From Scylla paramamosain (taxonomy: Eukaryota > Arthropoda > Malacostraca > Decapoda > Portunidae), in contig NC_087171.1 of the NCBI RefSeq assembly GCF_035594125.1, positions 13,976,767 to 14,040,766 on the forward strand: DNA of 64,000 nt, written 5' to 3'. Numbering within the stretch: position 1 is the stretch's first letter; each line of letters begins with the position of its first letter. Positions 43,007 through 57,165 of the stretch are shown here, one piece after another. Position numbers and translations under genes: made by a program. The notes below the pieces were generated by a model that was given only the letters and a program-made list of their open reading frames with translations, did no database searches and had not been told where the DNA came from.

Positions 43007-43008
43007 TT
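42953..43008. repeat. (TTTA)13 tetranucleotide tract
   Basis: Nearly pure TTTA units. Confidence 0.95.
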
Positions 43009-43372
43009 ACATGATCATCTATCCGTCTACCTATTTACCATTCTTTCTTTGGTTCTTTGGCTGCCTAGGTGTCTTACACATGAAAACAACAAGAATATCC
43101 TCGAGTATACAAGAAAACCAACATATCTTTCCTTAAGTCACACCATGATATTGATTTCTTTCTGATTCTTACTCCACCATTTCTCTTGTTTGTCTTTAAG
43201 ACGTCACCGGCTAAAGTTGGTGGAGGGAGAGGGGCGCCAGTAGGTTAGTGTATGCATTGCTGCAGTATTCATGACGAGCAATTGTGGTTTCGTAGACAGA
43301 CAGCGAGGCAACTAGCGAGTCATAAAGAAGCTTGCATCTCCGTCTGGGGGGTGCGTGGTGGACACAGAAAGG

Positions 43373-43535
43373 ACGGCAGAGACTTTTAAAGACTTGTGGG
43401 ATTCCCGAGAGTAACGCAGCGAGGGGACCGGTTGGACTTGTAATGCACCCCAGAGGCAATAAAGATTTCTCAGATCTCAAGAGTACCGCAGCGCAGGCGC
43501 GGGCTGGTGGTGGACTCAGTATGCACCCCACGGAT
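43373..43535. repeat. Two diverged ~78-bp direct repeats
   Basis: Both copies contain AAGACTT/AAGATTT, GAGAGTAACGCAGCG/AAGAGTACCGCAGCG, a GGTTGGACT/GGTGGACTC stretch and end ATGCACCCC (about 43454 and 43531). The frames crossing it (plus and minus, 100-165 codons) are likely consequences of the GC-rich repeat. Confidence 0.65.
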
Positions 43536-43539
43536 CTTT

Positions 43540-45080
43540 GCTTGCCCTATTTCTCTCGTTTTCCTTTACCCATATTTTTTCCATTTTTTCCTTGCCATTC
43601 ACCACTTGATCATCAATGCCCTTTGTTCTTTATATTTTCGTTGAACGTAAATGTTTGGCTTTCCAGCTTGTCTCGCTGTTTGCAATGGATACCAAACAGA
43701 CCAAGCGTGGCACGGCAGGTATTTGGGAAAACAAGTGTATACCAGGCTTTCGTCACCGCCGCTGTTTCACCAAGTCACTCAGACGAAAAGTCGGGTTCTT
43801 TAGAGTATTTTCCCTTTGATGATGCGTAGTTATTGTTAATCTGTTACTAGAATTGTGAATACTCTTTTGAAAATTCCATTAACTTTCGCAAATATCTGTG
43901 AACAGTTGGGAATACGGGCTTGTACAGTCCTTGACAGGCGAGTTTAGCACCGCTGGCTGAGGTCACCGTGTCTCATATTGTTCGTTACTAAAGAGCGAAT
44001 CACGACACGCTCACAGCTCAACCACAGCGGTGACTTAAGAAAAGCCTGTACATTACGGAACTTTTCCCCCAGATCAAAACGAAGGCAGAAGACGTAGACA
44101 AGAACCAGTCTGAGAGCAACGACTAGCTGACCTGTCGAGGTGTAAGTTATCGAGATAGCAGTGGAGAGTAACATGGGAAGACGTGATAATGCACACATAT
44201 AAATTAAAGTAACTTCATCCCGCTAATGTAATGGGATGAGGTAATTAAAGCGTCTTTTGGCAACACTCTTCAAAAAAAAAAAAAAAAAGAAACCGCCACT
44301 GGTTTATCCGAGCATGAACCATCCTGAGGAAAAGACTAACCGAGAGCCGAGCTGAATAAGTGAGCGCCACCAAGATACACATACATATACACACATACTG
44401 GTGTAAATCATGTTGTAATAATGTGTAAGCCACCAATAACACATTAGTCAATATGATATATGTGGTAATAAAGACCAAAGTATTGTTAATGCCAGTTATA
44501 AAAACTCTACAAATATATAGTTGCCGATACTTTGATATTCACATCCTGTTTCCTTGTAACATAAAAAAAACAAATATTGGTTATAGGCATGAGCAGGAAT
44601 TCACGAGCTTAGGAAACATTGCCGTAGCGCCGTGACCAAGTGCACAGGACTCCCGGGAGTTACGGTCCGACATGGCTGCAGCGTTTGTTCCGTGAATACC
44701 AGAAAATAGCTTACGATCGCTCTTATAACCCACAGGGGCTTTCTGCATCGACCCACATCTCACTGAGCCTCAGATATGCGTCGATTTCTTCTGATTTTTT
44801 TTTTCTTTTTTTATCGGAAGACAAAGATATGTTGTATAAAAAATCATAACATACAAGATGCATTGTTCCCCTTACTCTATTTAATGAAGTTCACAGTGAA
44901 AAAAAAAAAATAGTTCATCCTCAGTAATGTTGTCCTCTCATATAATTTTCGGAAAGTTAAGAGGAAACGAACATCCTGGAATAATTTGTTTGTGGCACAG
45001 ACTGAGGTGATGCGTGGTTGTGAGCGTCCGTCTCCCTTTCCTGTAGATTTAGTATTAACATATTTTACCATTGGACATTG
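43540..45080. other. Unique sequence, nothing recognised
   Basis: Contains an A17 run ending at 44288 and short T runs. No gene evidence. Confidence 0.4.

Positions 45081-45082
<2 letters not shown>

Positions 45083-45113
<31 letters not shown>
45083..45113. repeat. (AC)15 microsatellite
   Basis: Pure AC run. Confidence 0.95.
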
Positions 45114-45115
<2 letters not shown>

Positions 45116-45119
45116 ATCA

Positions 45120-46340
45120 CTCAGCAAGCAATCCCTCATAATGCCTTTATTCAGCGTGACGTGATATCCCTTGCATACATTTGCATACAGTGAAGTCTAA
45201 TCTCGCTATCGGTGCATTCTTTCCCCGCCCCTGTGTCGCGTGTGCACGAGTCACCCCGGCACAACACTCGCGTCACTCCGCACTGCTCGGGAAGTGACTT
45301 TTAAATGTTAAAGCTCACAGCAACACCGAGATCCTTCCGTCCAGTCGATACCCCGCACTGCCTCATATATGTTATTCATGTTATATTCCCCATACCAGAG
45401 TATTCATGTATTAAACCGAGCACACATTCACCGGTACTTTTTGCCGACGAGTTTGATCCTCATTGCCTTTATGGGACTCCTGCAATATGTATATGAGGCG
45501 CGAAAGTCGTTCTCCTGCCCCGCTGACGTCACGAGATTACGAGTGTCTGCCGCTAGTTCGCAAAGTAGTAAGTAGGAAATAGGTGGAGGTATTCATTAAG
45601 TTCCCTCGGTATCGTGAAGGTTGTCAGCAGACCCGCCTGTGACTTCATGTATTTATGCAAGTTTGGGTGGGTTGGAATGTGGGTACGAGTGTTAGCTATA
45701 GTGTATGGATGGAAATGGAGGTGTGAGAGGGTGTGGATAGGTAGCTGTGAGTTCTTGGTTGGTATGAGTGTATGTGTGTATGTATTTGATGGTACTTAAG
45801 TAGATGTGGGTGTAGGTGGGAGGTGCATGACTGTACATGTGTGGAAGTGTGTGTAGGTGTGGGTGTATATGTATGTATTTGTGGATAGATGTACCCGTTT
45901 GCTATTGTTTGTGAGCGCGCGCGTGTGTGTATCGTCCAGTATTCAACAGCATTTCTTCCCTTCCCAGCCAGCACCCTCTGCACACCATTGTTACCCGCAC
46001 ACCCACCCAGCGAGCGCCACACAAACACTCGTCTGTCATTACTCTTCGTTAGTGACGTCATGTTGTTTCACGCCACGTGTGAATATTTAATTGTTTTGGC
46101 GAGGTGTGGACACGTGCTGAAGTCGTTTACATGGATTTCCAAAGAGGGTCCAGAGTATAAAGCTCATTGGAATGTTGCAACCTACAATTTACAGAGACTA
46201 TTATTGACGCTAGCGCGAACTTCTGCGTAGGGTACTTAGTCTAAAATCTTATTAATTATAGAAAAAAAAAAAAAAGATATGTGGAGGCAATACAGCGTGA
46301 GACCAAAAAAACAACAAATTATTACTCCAGAGAGAGATAG
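45120..46340. other. Unique sequence with a degenerate GT/GGT-rich part
   Basis: 45660-45930 is G/T-rich (GTGTGTAGGTGTGGGTGTAT-like phrases), a probable decayed GT array. 45200-45300 is GC-richer than its surroundings. No gene recognised. Confidence 0.4.
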
Positions 46341-46345
46341 TGAGT

Positions 46346-46350
<5 letters not shown>

Positions 46351-46419
<69 letters not shown>
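46351..46419. repeat. (AG)34 microsatellite
   Basis: Pure AG tract preceded by a degenerate AGAG/TGAG stretch from 46331. Confidence 0.97.
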
Positions 46420-46422
<3 letters not shown>

Positions 46423-47394
46423 AACTTCATGTAGTACGTATTGAACAACAAAAAAATAGCAGTAAATTTGTATACAAGATTCATTTGGAATTGCAGTGCG
46501 TGAAGTAATTAATGGGTTCCTTGCAGGGAGCCTCGAGGATACGTCAATATCTTTAGGTTACTCAGCGCATCCCTCAGCTGTACACTGTTGTGGATCCGCG
46601 TGTCTTTTTTTTACGGTCAATTTCGCAACACCACGAAGACGAGTCAATACATAAGGGGGGTCAGTCACACATGCGCAAGATTCAGGTTCGTCATGTATGT
46701 TTTCTCTCTTTTTCTTAGGACTCGTAAGATGACTCACCTCCGCCGTGTGAAGACGCCTGCTTATTTTTTCAGCTGGTGGCCGTGAGACGAACATACCACT
46801 TGTCAGTCACCCATTCGGGCGGCAGGACAACCTCAGCTCAATATTAGGCATTACCACGCTGTATTATCTGCTCTCTTGTGCCAAACTCCCAACACTGTCT
46901 CGTCAATTGTCAGTGCCAGAGAAGAGGTGACCGGGAAATGCATTCACGGCGGAGATTCTGTGGAGAGGAGGAGGAAGAGGAGGAAGAAAAAGAGGTGTAG
47001 GAGGGTTATGAGGAATGATGAGGTTTTATCGCTAATGCCTCTTGATTAATAGATTCATTGGTGTTGTAATGGTATATTCGCAGCAGTACATTCTCGTTTT
47101 CTTTGTCTCTTGTGTCAGTTACTGAAACCTCATGTGAATCTTTTGGGGGCATGTTGGGGTCTCACTTTGGAGATGGCGCAGGTATGATGAATGGCAATGG
47201 TTCTGACGGGATGTGATAGGTGGTGATGGTGACTGGATGCGCGGGTGGTAGCTTTTTGGTGGGTGTCCCGGGGAGGTGTTAGGGTGTTGGACAGGGCCAC
47301 GCCTCGCTGGCCTTTCCTTAGGTCATGCGTGGTGTAGCAGTATGGAGTGGTATTGTAGTGATCGTATTGATGAACTTACATTATTACTGCTATC

Positions 47395-47395
<1 letters not shown>
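46420..47395. other. Unique sequence, nothing recognised
   Basis: A short purine-rich GGAGGAAGAGG stretch lies at 46966-46995. No gene evidence. Confidence 0.4.
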
Positions 47396-47427
<32 letters not shown>

Positions 47428-47438
47428 TGGGGGGGGGA
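47396..47438. repeat. (GT)15 followed by a G9 run
   Basis: GT microsatellite ending in GGTGGGGGGGGG. G runs of this length are unusual in this window. Confidence 0.95.
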
Positions 47439-47922
47439 TGTATGTGTGTATGTTTGTGTTTATCTGCCATATCTGTCCCTCCGTCCCTCTTCCCATCGCC
47501 GTCCGCTCGTCTGTCTGTCTGTTCGTCTGTACAAGTCAGGAATATAACGCATCACTCACGCCTTAACTCTACGTACATTCCCACACGCGACAGGTAACTC
47601 AAGTGGGCAGCCGTTACTGGGGTGGGAGGCAAGACTTCAGCACCACAACACTTCTTAACTCCTCTTCCTGGGACATAGAATTATCTCATTTCACAGAAGG
47701 AACCCATTTACTTCTATTGAGGATCTTATTCAGTTTTTAGGTGTTAACTTTGGCCATCACGACACTTGCGTCCCTCAAACTCTCCTAATTTACTTAACCG
47801 CGTCTCGTTCTGCCGCACCATTCACCTGATCGCCTCGTGCTCGCCGCTAACGTTGCCGCCACACTCCACAGCTTTTGTAGCAGCTTTCTCCCTCATATCT
47901 TCCCATACACCTTAACCTTCAG

Positions 47923-48034
<112 letters not shown>

Positions 48035-48210
48035 TGTCAGTCTAACCTTTCAATCCCCTAGGCGAAAAAGTCTCTGACATTCAATATAAATCAGTCTGTC
48101 CTTTTGACTCCTGGAGAACACTAGCATTTCCGCCTCCACTGCGATCGATGTCACCTTACTGTTTGACCGACGCTCGATCCCCCCAACCTCCCACACGAAC
48201 AAAGGTCAAC

Positions 48211-49665
<1,455 letters not shown>

Positions 49666-49667
49666 TG

Positions 49668-49671
<4 letters not shown>

Positions 49672-49708
<37 letters not shown>
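49672..49708. repeat. (CA)n microsatellite with GCGC start
   Basis: GCGCG followed by about 16 CA units. Confidence 0.95.
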
Positions 49709-49711
<3 letters not shown>

Positions 49712-49788
49712 TCTTCTTCTCTGCAGTGGTAAGAAGTATGTGCACTTAATGGATTACTATATCACGTAGCTGTTCTTCTGAGATTCAC

Positions 49789-49903
<115 letters not shown>

Positions 49904-49935
49904 CCCTCTCATGAAGTTTCTTTCTTACACACAAA

Positions 49936-50063
<128 letters not shown>

Positions 50064-50243
50064 ATCAGATCGACTATATCCTCTGTACTTTCGTGTGTCC
50101 CTTCATTGTATCATCATCGTTTCGTATCACGCACACAGTTTTACTCGTCCAGAATATAAATTATCACTTTTTTTCTGCAAGGTGGACTTAATAAACGCCA
50201 GCACCAAATGCCATTGCAGGAGGTTTAATTTTCTCGTGGCATT

Positions 50244-50292
50244 ACACACACACACACACATACACACACACACACACACGCACACACACACA
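50244..50292. repeat. (CA)n microsatellite, interrupted
   Basis: CA units with CAT and CG interruptions. Confidence 0.94.
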
Positions 50293-50379
50293 TGCGCGCT
50301 CTCTCTCTTTCTCTTTCGATAGGGTCCCTTTTTTTTTCTTTTTCTTTTTTTCTTTTTTTTATAATCTTTCCTAGTCCTT

Positions 50380-51383
50380 TAGCAGATAATCATCCGTCTA
50401 CTGTAGCGGGAGAGTCATCGGCTAATTCACACACTGGTCTTCAACATAGAATCCGTATTGATCTTCACTACACTTCTCGCTAAAGTATTGGGCCACGTTT
50501 CCTAGCATTTCAGATATGTATAGAAAGAAACTAATTTATTCCCAGCGAGACGAAAGGATCTCTCGCAGCTTTCACTCCCAGCCACGGAAGGACTGACGTG
50601 GCGTGGGGTGTATTTTTCATGACAGCACAACTTTAATTGCCTGGTATACTGGCGAGTGTGTGGGGCGTCGGCCGAGTCTCGTAAAGTATTGACGATCAGA
50701 GTGCTGCGGACTTGTCGCCGACTCTGACACTCTGGAAGGTCACCAGGCAAGAACGTGACGGACAGGGAAGCTGCATAATCACACGAGAGAGAGGAGACAA
50801 GTACAGAGACGGGCAGTGGCTGGGAAAGACAAAAGTAGCAACAAAAGTGTAATTTTTTTATGCTCGAAGGAGACCGGCTAAGAGCACACAAAAAAGGGAG
50901 TAAAAAGCCTGCTTCTATACCGCTCCAAAAAACGAGTCAACCACAGAGGATAGTCCTAAGAGGTAGCCCTTTTACCCGCGGTGTCATGATACTCGCCTCT
51001 AGTCACAGGTAGAGGGCGAGAAATAAACAGCCAGAGAGTTTCAAAGTTTACAGTTGAAAGACAAGAACTAATACATTTCTTTAACCAAACACAACTTACG
51101 CTTACTTTTCCTTATACAGGTCTTCTCAAGGCTCTTCTTTTCCTTTCTCCTTATTTCCTTCTTCTCATTCTCCCCACTCCTGACTCCTGCACACGCATCT
51201 ACTCTACCCGCCCCTCTCCATTCACCATGCAGCCATTCTTTCCCCGCCAACCACAACCCTCATTCACCTCCATCACGCTCCCTCCCCTTACCTCCGACCC
51301 TGGCCCGCTTCCCGCTTCTAAAGCCTTCAAGGTAATCCAAGTTAACGAAGACGAAGCGCTGGCAAGGAAGAAAACAGAGACAG

Positions 51384-51385
<2 letters not shown>
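50380..51385. other. Unique sequence, nothing recognised
   Basis: The right third is pyrimidine-rich on the plus strand. No gene evidence. Confidence 0.4.

Positions 51386-51389
<4 letters not shown>

Positions 51390-51468
<79 letters not shown>
51390..51468. repeat. (GA)39 microsatellite
   Basis: Pure GA tract. A short (CTC)n run follows at 51562-51594. Confidence 0.97.
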
Positions 51469-51470
<2 letters not shown>

Positions 51471-51744
51471 ATACACAAAGAGAAACGAAGGCAACACTCA
51501 CATGCAAACGAATTTCCCGAAAGATCTTTGTCATCTATACTGGAAAGCCCCTCCCTTCCTCCTTCTCCTCCTCCTCCTCCTCCTCCTCCTCCTCGCTCGT
51601 GGTTAACCGGATAATTTGCGCCCCCTAATACGTCAAAGGCTTAGCCGGCTTAAGCTCTAACTCCCTCGGGCTTGTGAGAGCGCCGGTGCCCCTCATGTCC
51701 GCCATTATGAAATTAGCAACTTTATTGTTATCCCCCATGGCTTA

Positions 51745-51745
<1 letters not shown>

Positions 51746-51792
<47 letters not shown>
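51746..51792. repeat. (TG)23 microsatellite
   Basis: Pure TG tract. Confidence 0.97.
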
Positions 51793-51795
<3 letters not shown>

Positions 51796-52019
51796 ATATT
51801 TCTAAATGGATAGAATTTTGTATTTTTCTTTTCTTCCTTTTTCGGATTTCAGAATCGTGTGTTTTATTGTTATGATTTTTTTTTGTTCTTGCTGCTTTTT
51901 TTTTGTTTTCATTGTTTCGTTTCTTTTGTTATTGCTGTTCGTATTCTTTTTCTTCTTGTGTTCCTTCTTCTTGCTCCTGTTTTTTTTTTTTTATGTTTTT
52001 GTTGTTCTTCATACCAGTC

Positions 52020-52061
<42 letters not shown>

Positions 52062-52147
52062 TAATCTTTCTTCTTCTTCTTCTTCTTCTTCTTCTTCTTC
52101 TTCTTCTTCTTCTTCTTCTTCTTCTTCTTCTTCTTCTTCTTCTTCCT
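52020..52147. repeat. (TCA)14 then (TTC)27 triplet tracts
   Basis: TCA units to about 52061, a CTAATC junction, then pure TTC to 52146. The flanking 51830-52010 sequence is T-rich. Confidence 0.97.
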
Positions 52148-52461
52148 TCATTGCCTGTTAATTTCTTAATGTGGTTCCTGTTGCTTCATAACCTGTCAAT
52201 ACTCTGCTTATTATGTCTTAGCTTTACCATTTTCCTCGTATCTCTTTCAATTTCGTTACTCTTAGTGCATTACAAAAAATCAATGACACGTTACTTAATT
52301 ACGTAAAGTAGATTTGTTTGATTTTTATCTAATTTTTCTTAGTTTCTCCTCGCAAAATTTTTTCGTTCGTTTTCTTTCTCGTCGTTGTGTTCCTTCTGGT
52401 TGAGATTAGTCTGTTGTTTTGTTGTTCATCTCCCTCCTAAAGCCGAAATTACGTATCTTGC

Positions 52462-52462
<1 letters not shown>

Positions 52463-52531
<69 letters not shown>
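52463..52531. repeat. (CT)34 microsatellite
   Basis: Pure CT tract. Confidence 0.97.
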
Positions 52532-52533
<2 letters not shown>

Positions 52534-52539
52534 CTTCTT

Positions 52540-53330
52540 TTTCAAGTCCTATCATTATCACAGACTTTACAATTCCGTATAAGTCATTTTATTCTCATTT
52601 TCCTTGATTTATTTTATTGTAATTACCATTTTCACATATCCGTATAAGTAATTCTCACTTTTATTTATTTTCTTTATTATCATTCTATTTTATTTCCTTA
52701 CTACGTTTCAGTTTCGTAATACCATTCCTGAACTTTTCTCCCCTTCATTATTTAGCGACTCTCCAACAGCGCTACGTACTATATCGTCCCTAAGTCAGTC
52801 CTTGTCTCCTGCGTACCCAGAGTTCAGTTCTTTCAATTATTCGCCCTGTCAGTTGAGTTTTTCTTGGCCTGTCTCGATTAGTATTCTGTTAACTTCTGAA
52901 CATGTCCTGCATAAGCTTCGTTTTATTGCATTTACCTAAGCTATGCCGTTCGCTTTCTGGCTAAGTATATCTCATGTTTTGCAAGCTACGTTTGTTTGTA
53001 TATCTTATTTTTTACTGACAATGTATGTTTTGTGTTCTATGTTTCGCTGAAATTTCGTGCGTTATCAACTTTTTTCTTTTTGTTTGAGATGGCTTTGTTT
53101 TGTTATTATCTTTTCTTTCCCTATATGAGTGACATTCATAATAATCTATCTGTTTTGTTTTTTACTTTCCCAGGGTTTTCCTTATGAATGACTTTCTCCA
53201 ATGAGTTAAGTTTCCGGTGTATGTTCTGTTTGTATACATGCATTTTTTTATTCGTATTTTTTAAATGAACGAAGTAATCTTGCTATCTTGATATTTTTTT
53301 TTGTCTTTTGTCGTTTTTTTTTTATTTCGA
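52540..53330. other. T-rich unique sequence, nothing recognised
   Basis: Frames give Phe/Leu-rich peptides from base composition. No gene evidence. Confidence 0.4.
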
Positions 53331-53364
53331 AATTGCGAAGCAGTGGAAGCTCAGTGTCGCAGTG

Positions 53365-53530
53365 TATCCTGCCAAAGTGAAAACAGCCAGTCTCGTGAAT
53401 ATCACTGCTGAACTTTCCGTCCGATCCATACCTAAAATTTTAAAGGTTCAGATATGCCTTCCTGGTATGAAAAGAATCAATCACACGAACTGTAATGCTG
53501 ACTTTTCCGTTTGATTTACATATTAAACTT
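53365..53530. repeat. Two diverged ~90-bp direct repeats
   Basis: The phrases CACTGCTGAACTTTCCGTCCGAT and GTAATGCTGACTTTTCCGTTTGAT, each preceded by a TGAAAACAGCCAGTCTCGTGAAT / TGAAAAGAATCAATCACACGAACT counterpart, show two copies. The surrounding T-rich flanks also resemble each other. Confidence 0.55.
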
Positions 53531-53539
53531 CAATCATTC

Positions 53540-54450
53540 ATATGTATATCATGCAGATTTACTGACTAGATGAAATATTAATTCATGTTTTTTTATATGC
53601 ATATATTTCTTAATGAATAAACGAAAGGTCAGAGACTGGAGATATCTGGAGTCTGTTGTTCTGATTCTGTTATTGTTAATGTCACGCCCTTTGCTTCTTC
53701 ATATGCGTCACCCGAGACAACGATTTTTACTCTGGAAATAAAAAAGATATAAAAAACCACGGGAACTACAAGATTTGAATAACTTTGTCGTTCCTTTCAG
53801 GGCGTTTCTTTCGAAATTACAATTTAAATCTACACCAAAATGCTTCATTAAATTCGAGAAGCCACAGCAGCCAGAAAGTGAAAGAACCACTGAAGAATAA
53901 TGATTTTTTGCTGAACATACAGTAGTAGATGTCGAGATAATATAAAACTAAGTAAAATTTGGAGATGTGAGGAGTTTAGAAATTATGGGAACTCAACTAA
54001 ACTAGAAAAAAAAAAAAAAACAGAAATAAACACTGTAACGAGAGGGCACTGTCTGGCACGATGGAGGGAGGGCACTGAATACCTCAGAATTAAAAGCAAG
54101 GTAGAAAGAAAAAGTTAACGTACCAGATATGTAGGAATGTTAGTGCAGTGGGAGGAAAACCTGAAGAGTGAGACGAATCGCAAGGGAAAAGTCGCGTTGG
54201 AATAATTGGACTAGGGTGGAAAGAGTGAGGAATGCAAGGATTGGAGGAACAGCTAAGGTAACACAGTAATCGGAGAAGGTACGGGGGGAAAGGAAAAGAA
54301 GAAATGTAAAGGATACCAAGAACTCGCCGTGACAAAGAAGGAAACGAAAATCGGTTCGAGAATACTTAAGTCAAGCACAGTGGACACTATGCAGCTTAGA
54401 TGAAAGATTAAGCAGACTGCAAAAGATTATAACACACAACAACTACGGGA
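53540..54450. other. Unique sequence, nothing recognised
   Basis: Purine-rich on the plus strand from 54060 on. An A15 run lies near 54006-54020. Confidence 0.4.
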
Positions 54451-54590
<140 letters not shown>

Positions 54591-54654
54591 TCACAAAGAA
54601 CATGGACAAGAATAATCAAGATGGAATAAATGTATTTTGGCGTAAGGGAAACGA

Positions 54655-54835
54655 TTAAGTGTTGGCTGAGATATGATAGATGTACTTGATAGGGAAGAAT
54701 TAAGAAAGTAAGTATCGTCTGAGAATAGAAACATGTTATGAGGAGGTATTAAGAAGGAAAGTCGGTATTGGCTTACACAGAACAGATGAATTTGATAGGG
54801 AAGACTAAATAAGAAAAGTAGACTGTACACAGATT
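54655..54835. repeat. Two diverged direct repeats around TTGATAGGGAAGA
   Basis: TTGGCTGAGATATGATAGATG..TTGATAGGGAAGAATTAAG recurs about 110 bp later as TTGGCTTACACAGAACAGATG..TTGATAGGGAAGACTAAATAAG. Confidence 0.6.
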
Positions 54836-54839
54836 TCAT

Positions 54840-56305
54840 CATCTCCAGCTTGAGGCGACTTTATTTACACAGATTACTTGCAAAACAAAAGTTATCACCT
54901 CATACTTTTTTTTATTATTATTAAAGAACAGCAGACTGACACGATGATAGTCATATATTTTTTTATTTATTTAATTAAGACTGATATAATAGAAAGGTAG
55001 GTTATTATTCAGATAGAGCGGTTTACAACACATTCATTGGAGTAGTAAAAATCCGGGACTCAAATTAAGGTGATCTTACAGATTCTTACAGATTCCTTAT
55101 ACTTTCGTGTGAATATACATACACAATACTAGAAGGTAATTTAATTAATTCTGTTGGCCATTTATGATACGCTACACTCTCCAGTCTTCAGTAAGAGGTG
55201 CAGAATAGTAAAAGCGGAAGCTCTTGCCCGCACGCCACGAGTAGAACTTCTTTTTTAAATAAGTGTATGGATATATCCGTGCAGTTTCGTCCCAGACAAC
55301 TTGTGAATTTCAAAATCATCAGCTACCGTCGGGAATAAAACTGCGATCATTTACTGGCGAGGGACAAACACTGAAGCGAGACTTTTAGCGCCGCACGGAG
55401 GACGACACGGGGCGCATAATGACGTGTGGAGCCTCGCGCAACGAAGCCAATTGACGGGGTGTGCTGATGACACGGCAGGCGAAGGTAGCGAAGCGTCAAC
55501 ACACACACACACACACACACACATACACAAGACTATTGGGTGTCTAAGAGGCGTACGTACTGTCATACTCAATAGTCACGTAATTTGATGCATTTATTTC
55601 CTCTTCGTTTTGTGTGTTCCTCAATCTGAAGTCCTCTAATACGCCGCCAGTCTTCTTATGAAACCTGACAACTGATAGATTTTTAACACCCCAGAGGAAT
55701 TAATATTGTGAAAAATGCCAATTCCAGTGCAGACGGTTAACAAAACACATGATACCTGAGCAGTGTCACCTGAATTTCACCTGGGCAGCACCACGCCGGG
55801 CCGAGCAGGGGGCGATGCATGGCCTTATAGAGCTGCTCGCCGCGTACCGTTAATAAATTATAGAAAACAGGTTGATATACGACAAGCGGAAAGCCACGGA
55901 CGCCTTCACTGCCGAGTTTTTTATATTTACTTTTTTTCTCCTTATTTTCGTTAGGGGCATTACGATGGATGGTTCAGCAGTGGTCCGATAGTTTACAAGG
56001 ACCAGTTTTTAAGTGCGTTTTGTTTCACATATTTTATTTCACGTATTTTTTCCGGCAATTTATCATCGGTATATTTTCTTTTCTTTTTTTTTTCTTTTTT
56101 TTTTCTTTGCCTCAGCTTATCAACACGGAGCATAAAAAGGAAATAAGTGGAATTCGTACTCGGAAAATTTTGTTGAGTTTACTTAAGAAAAGAAAAATTA
56201 AAAGGTATATAGGCTTCGTAAACGCATGTCATTCAGTACAGAAATCATATTAAGAATAGCGTTTTCTTAAGGCTCGCTAATGATATACTCAGCAATACAG
56301 GGGCC
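54840..56305. other. Unique sequence; short (AC)n at 55499-55523
   Basis: AT-rich left half. 55380-55500 is GC-richer. No gene, RNA fold or mobile element was recognised. Confidence 0.4.
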
Positions 56306-56310
56306 ATTAT

Positions 56311-56312
<2 letters not shown>

Positions 56313-56346
<34 letters not shown>

Positions 56347-56359
56347 GAGAGAGAGAGAG

Positions 56360-56412
<53 letters not shown>
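56313..56412. repeat. (GT)n-(GA)n-(GT)n compound microsatellite
   Basis: About 14 GT units, then AAGA(GA)10, then about 25 GT units. Confidence 0.97.
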
Positions 56413-56416
<4 letters not shown>

Positions 56417-56603
56417 TTGTGTGTGTCGGTATGCGTCCACACAATCGCCTCTTTGGCCCAAAACTTTTTGATATGAAATATAAATTGGATTGATTTTGAG
56501 TCAGCACTGATCCGACACAATGTTCTTCTGCGTATTGACCGTGTGGCGCCAAGACGAGGGCTGGTGAATGCTGGGCAAGGAAGGGGCGGGGATGCCATTT
56601 TGT

Positions 56604-56606
<3 letters not shown>

Positions 56607-56688
<82 letters not shown>
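56607..56688. repeat. (AG)41 microsatellite
   Basis: Pure AG tract. An A19 run follows at 56713-56731. Confidence 0.97.
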
Positions 56689-56692
<4 letters not shown>

Positions 56693-56734
56693 CAGGCAAA
56701 TAAAAAACAGACAAAAAAAAAAAAAAAAAAACAG

Positions 56735-57110
56735 ACAGACACATACACCAACACTGGCTTTCATCACACAACTCGAATCAACCCCCACCAACCATCCACC
56801 CTCACCAAACGCTCACTTCGCCTCTCACCACTCGCCAGGCCACTTCCATCCCGACCGTCACGCGACTCACTTCTCAGCTTCCCCAGATAACATAGACGAG
56901 AATATCGCTATCAAATCTCTCACCCACTAACCCATCTCTGACAGCTCACTTTCCTCCCTCTCTCACACTCTATCTGGCGGTATTGTCTCTGTGTCTCTGG
57001 CTTTCCCTGGCTCTCTCCCGCCACTTTTCCACTACACTCAACACACACGCCGTACCATCGGCTCGCCCCGTTCCAGGTCAGTGATGTAAAGCTTTCCTCC
57101 ATCATTCAGC
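56735..57110. other. C-rich, G-poor unique segment upstream of the retrotransposon
   Basis: The plus strand is dominated by C, A and T with few G until about 57030. No gene was recognised. It is the 5' flank of the truncated retrotransposon. Confidence 0.5.
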
Positions 57111-57165
57111 CACTTGAAAATTTAAGAAGTATTCCGTCAGATGGCCTAATTTACTTTTTATCCAT

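Noticed and set aside
57120..57165. Target-site duplication of the retrotransposon
   Set aside because: Sequence after the poly(A) tail begins TGCGCCATCC. Only partial matches (ATGGCC near 57141, ATCCAT near 57160) occur at the 5' junction, too weak to call.
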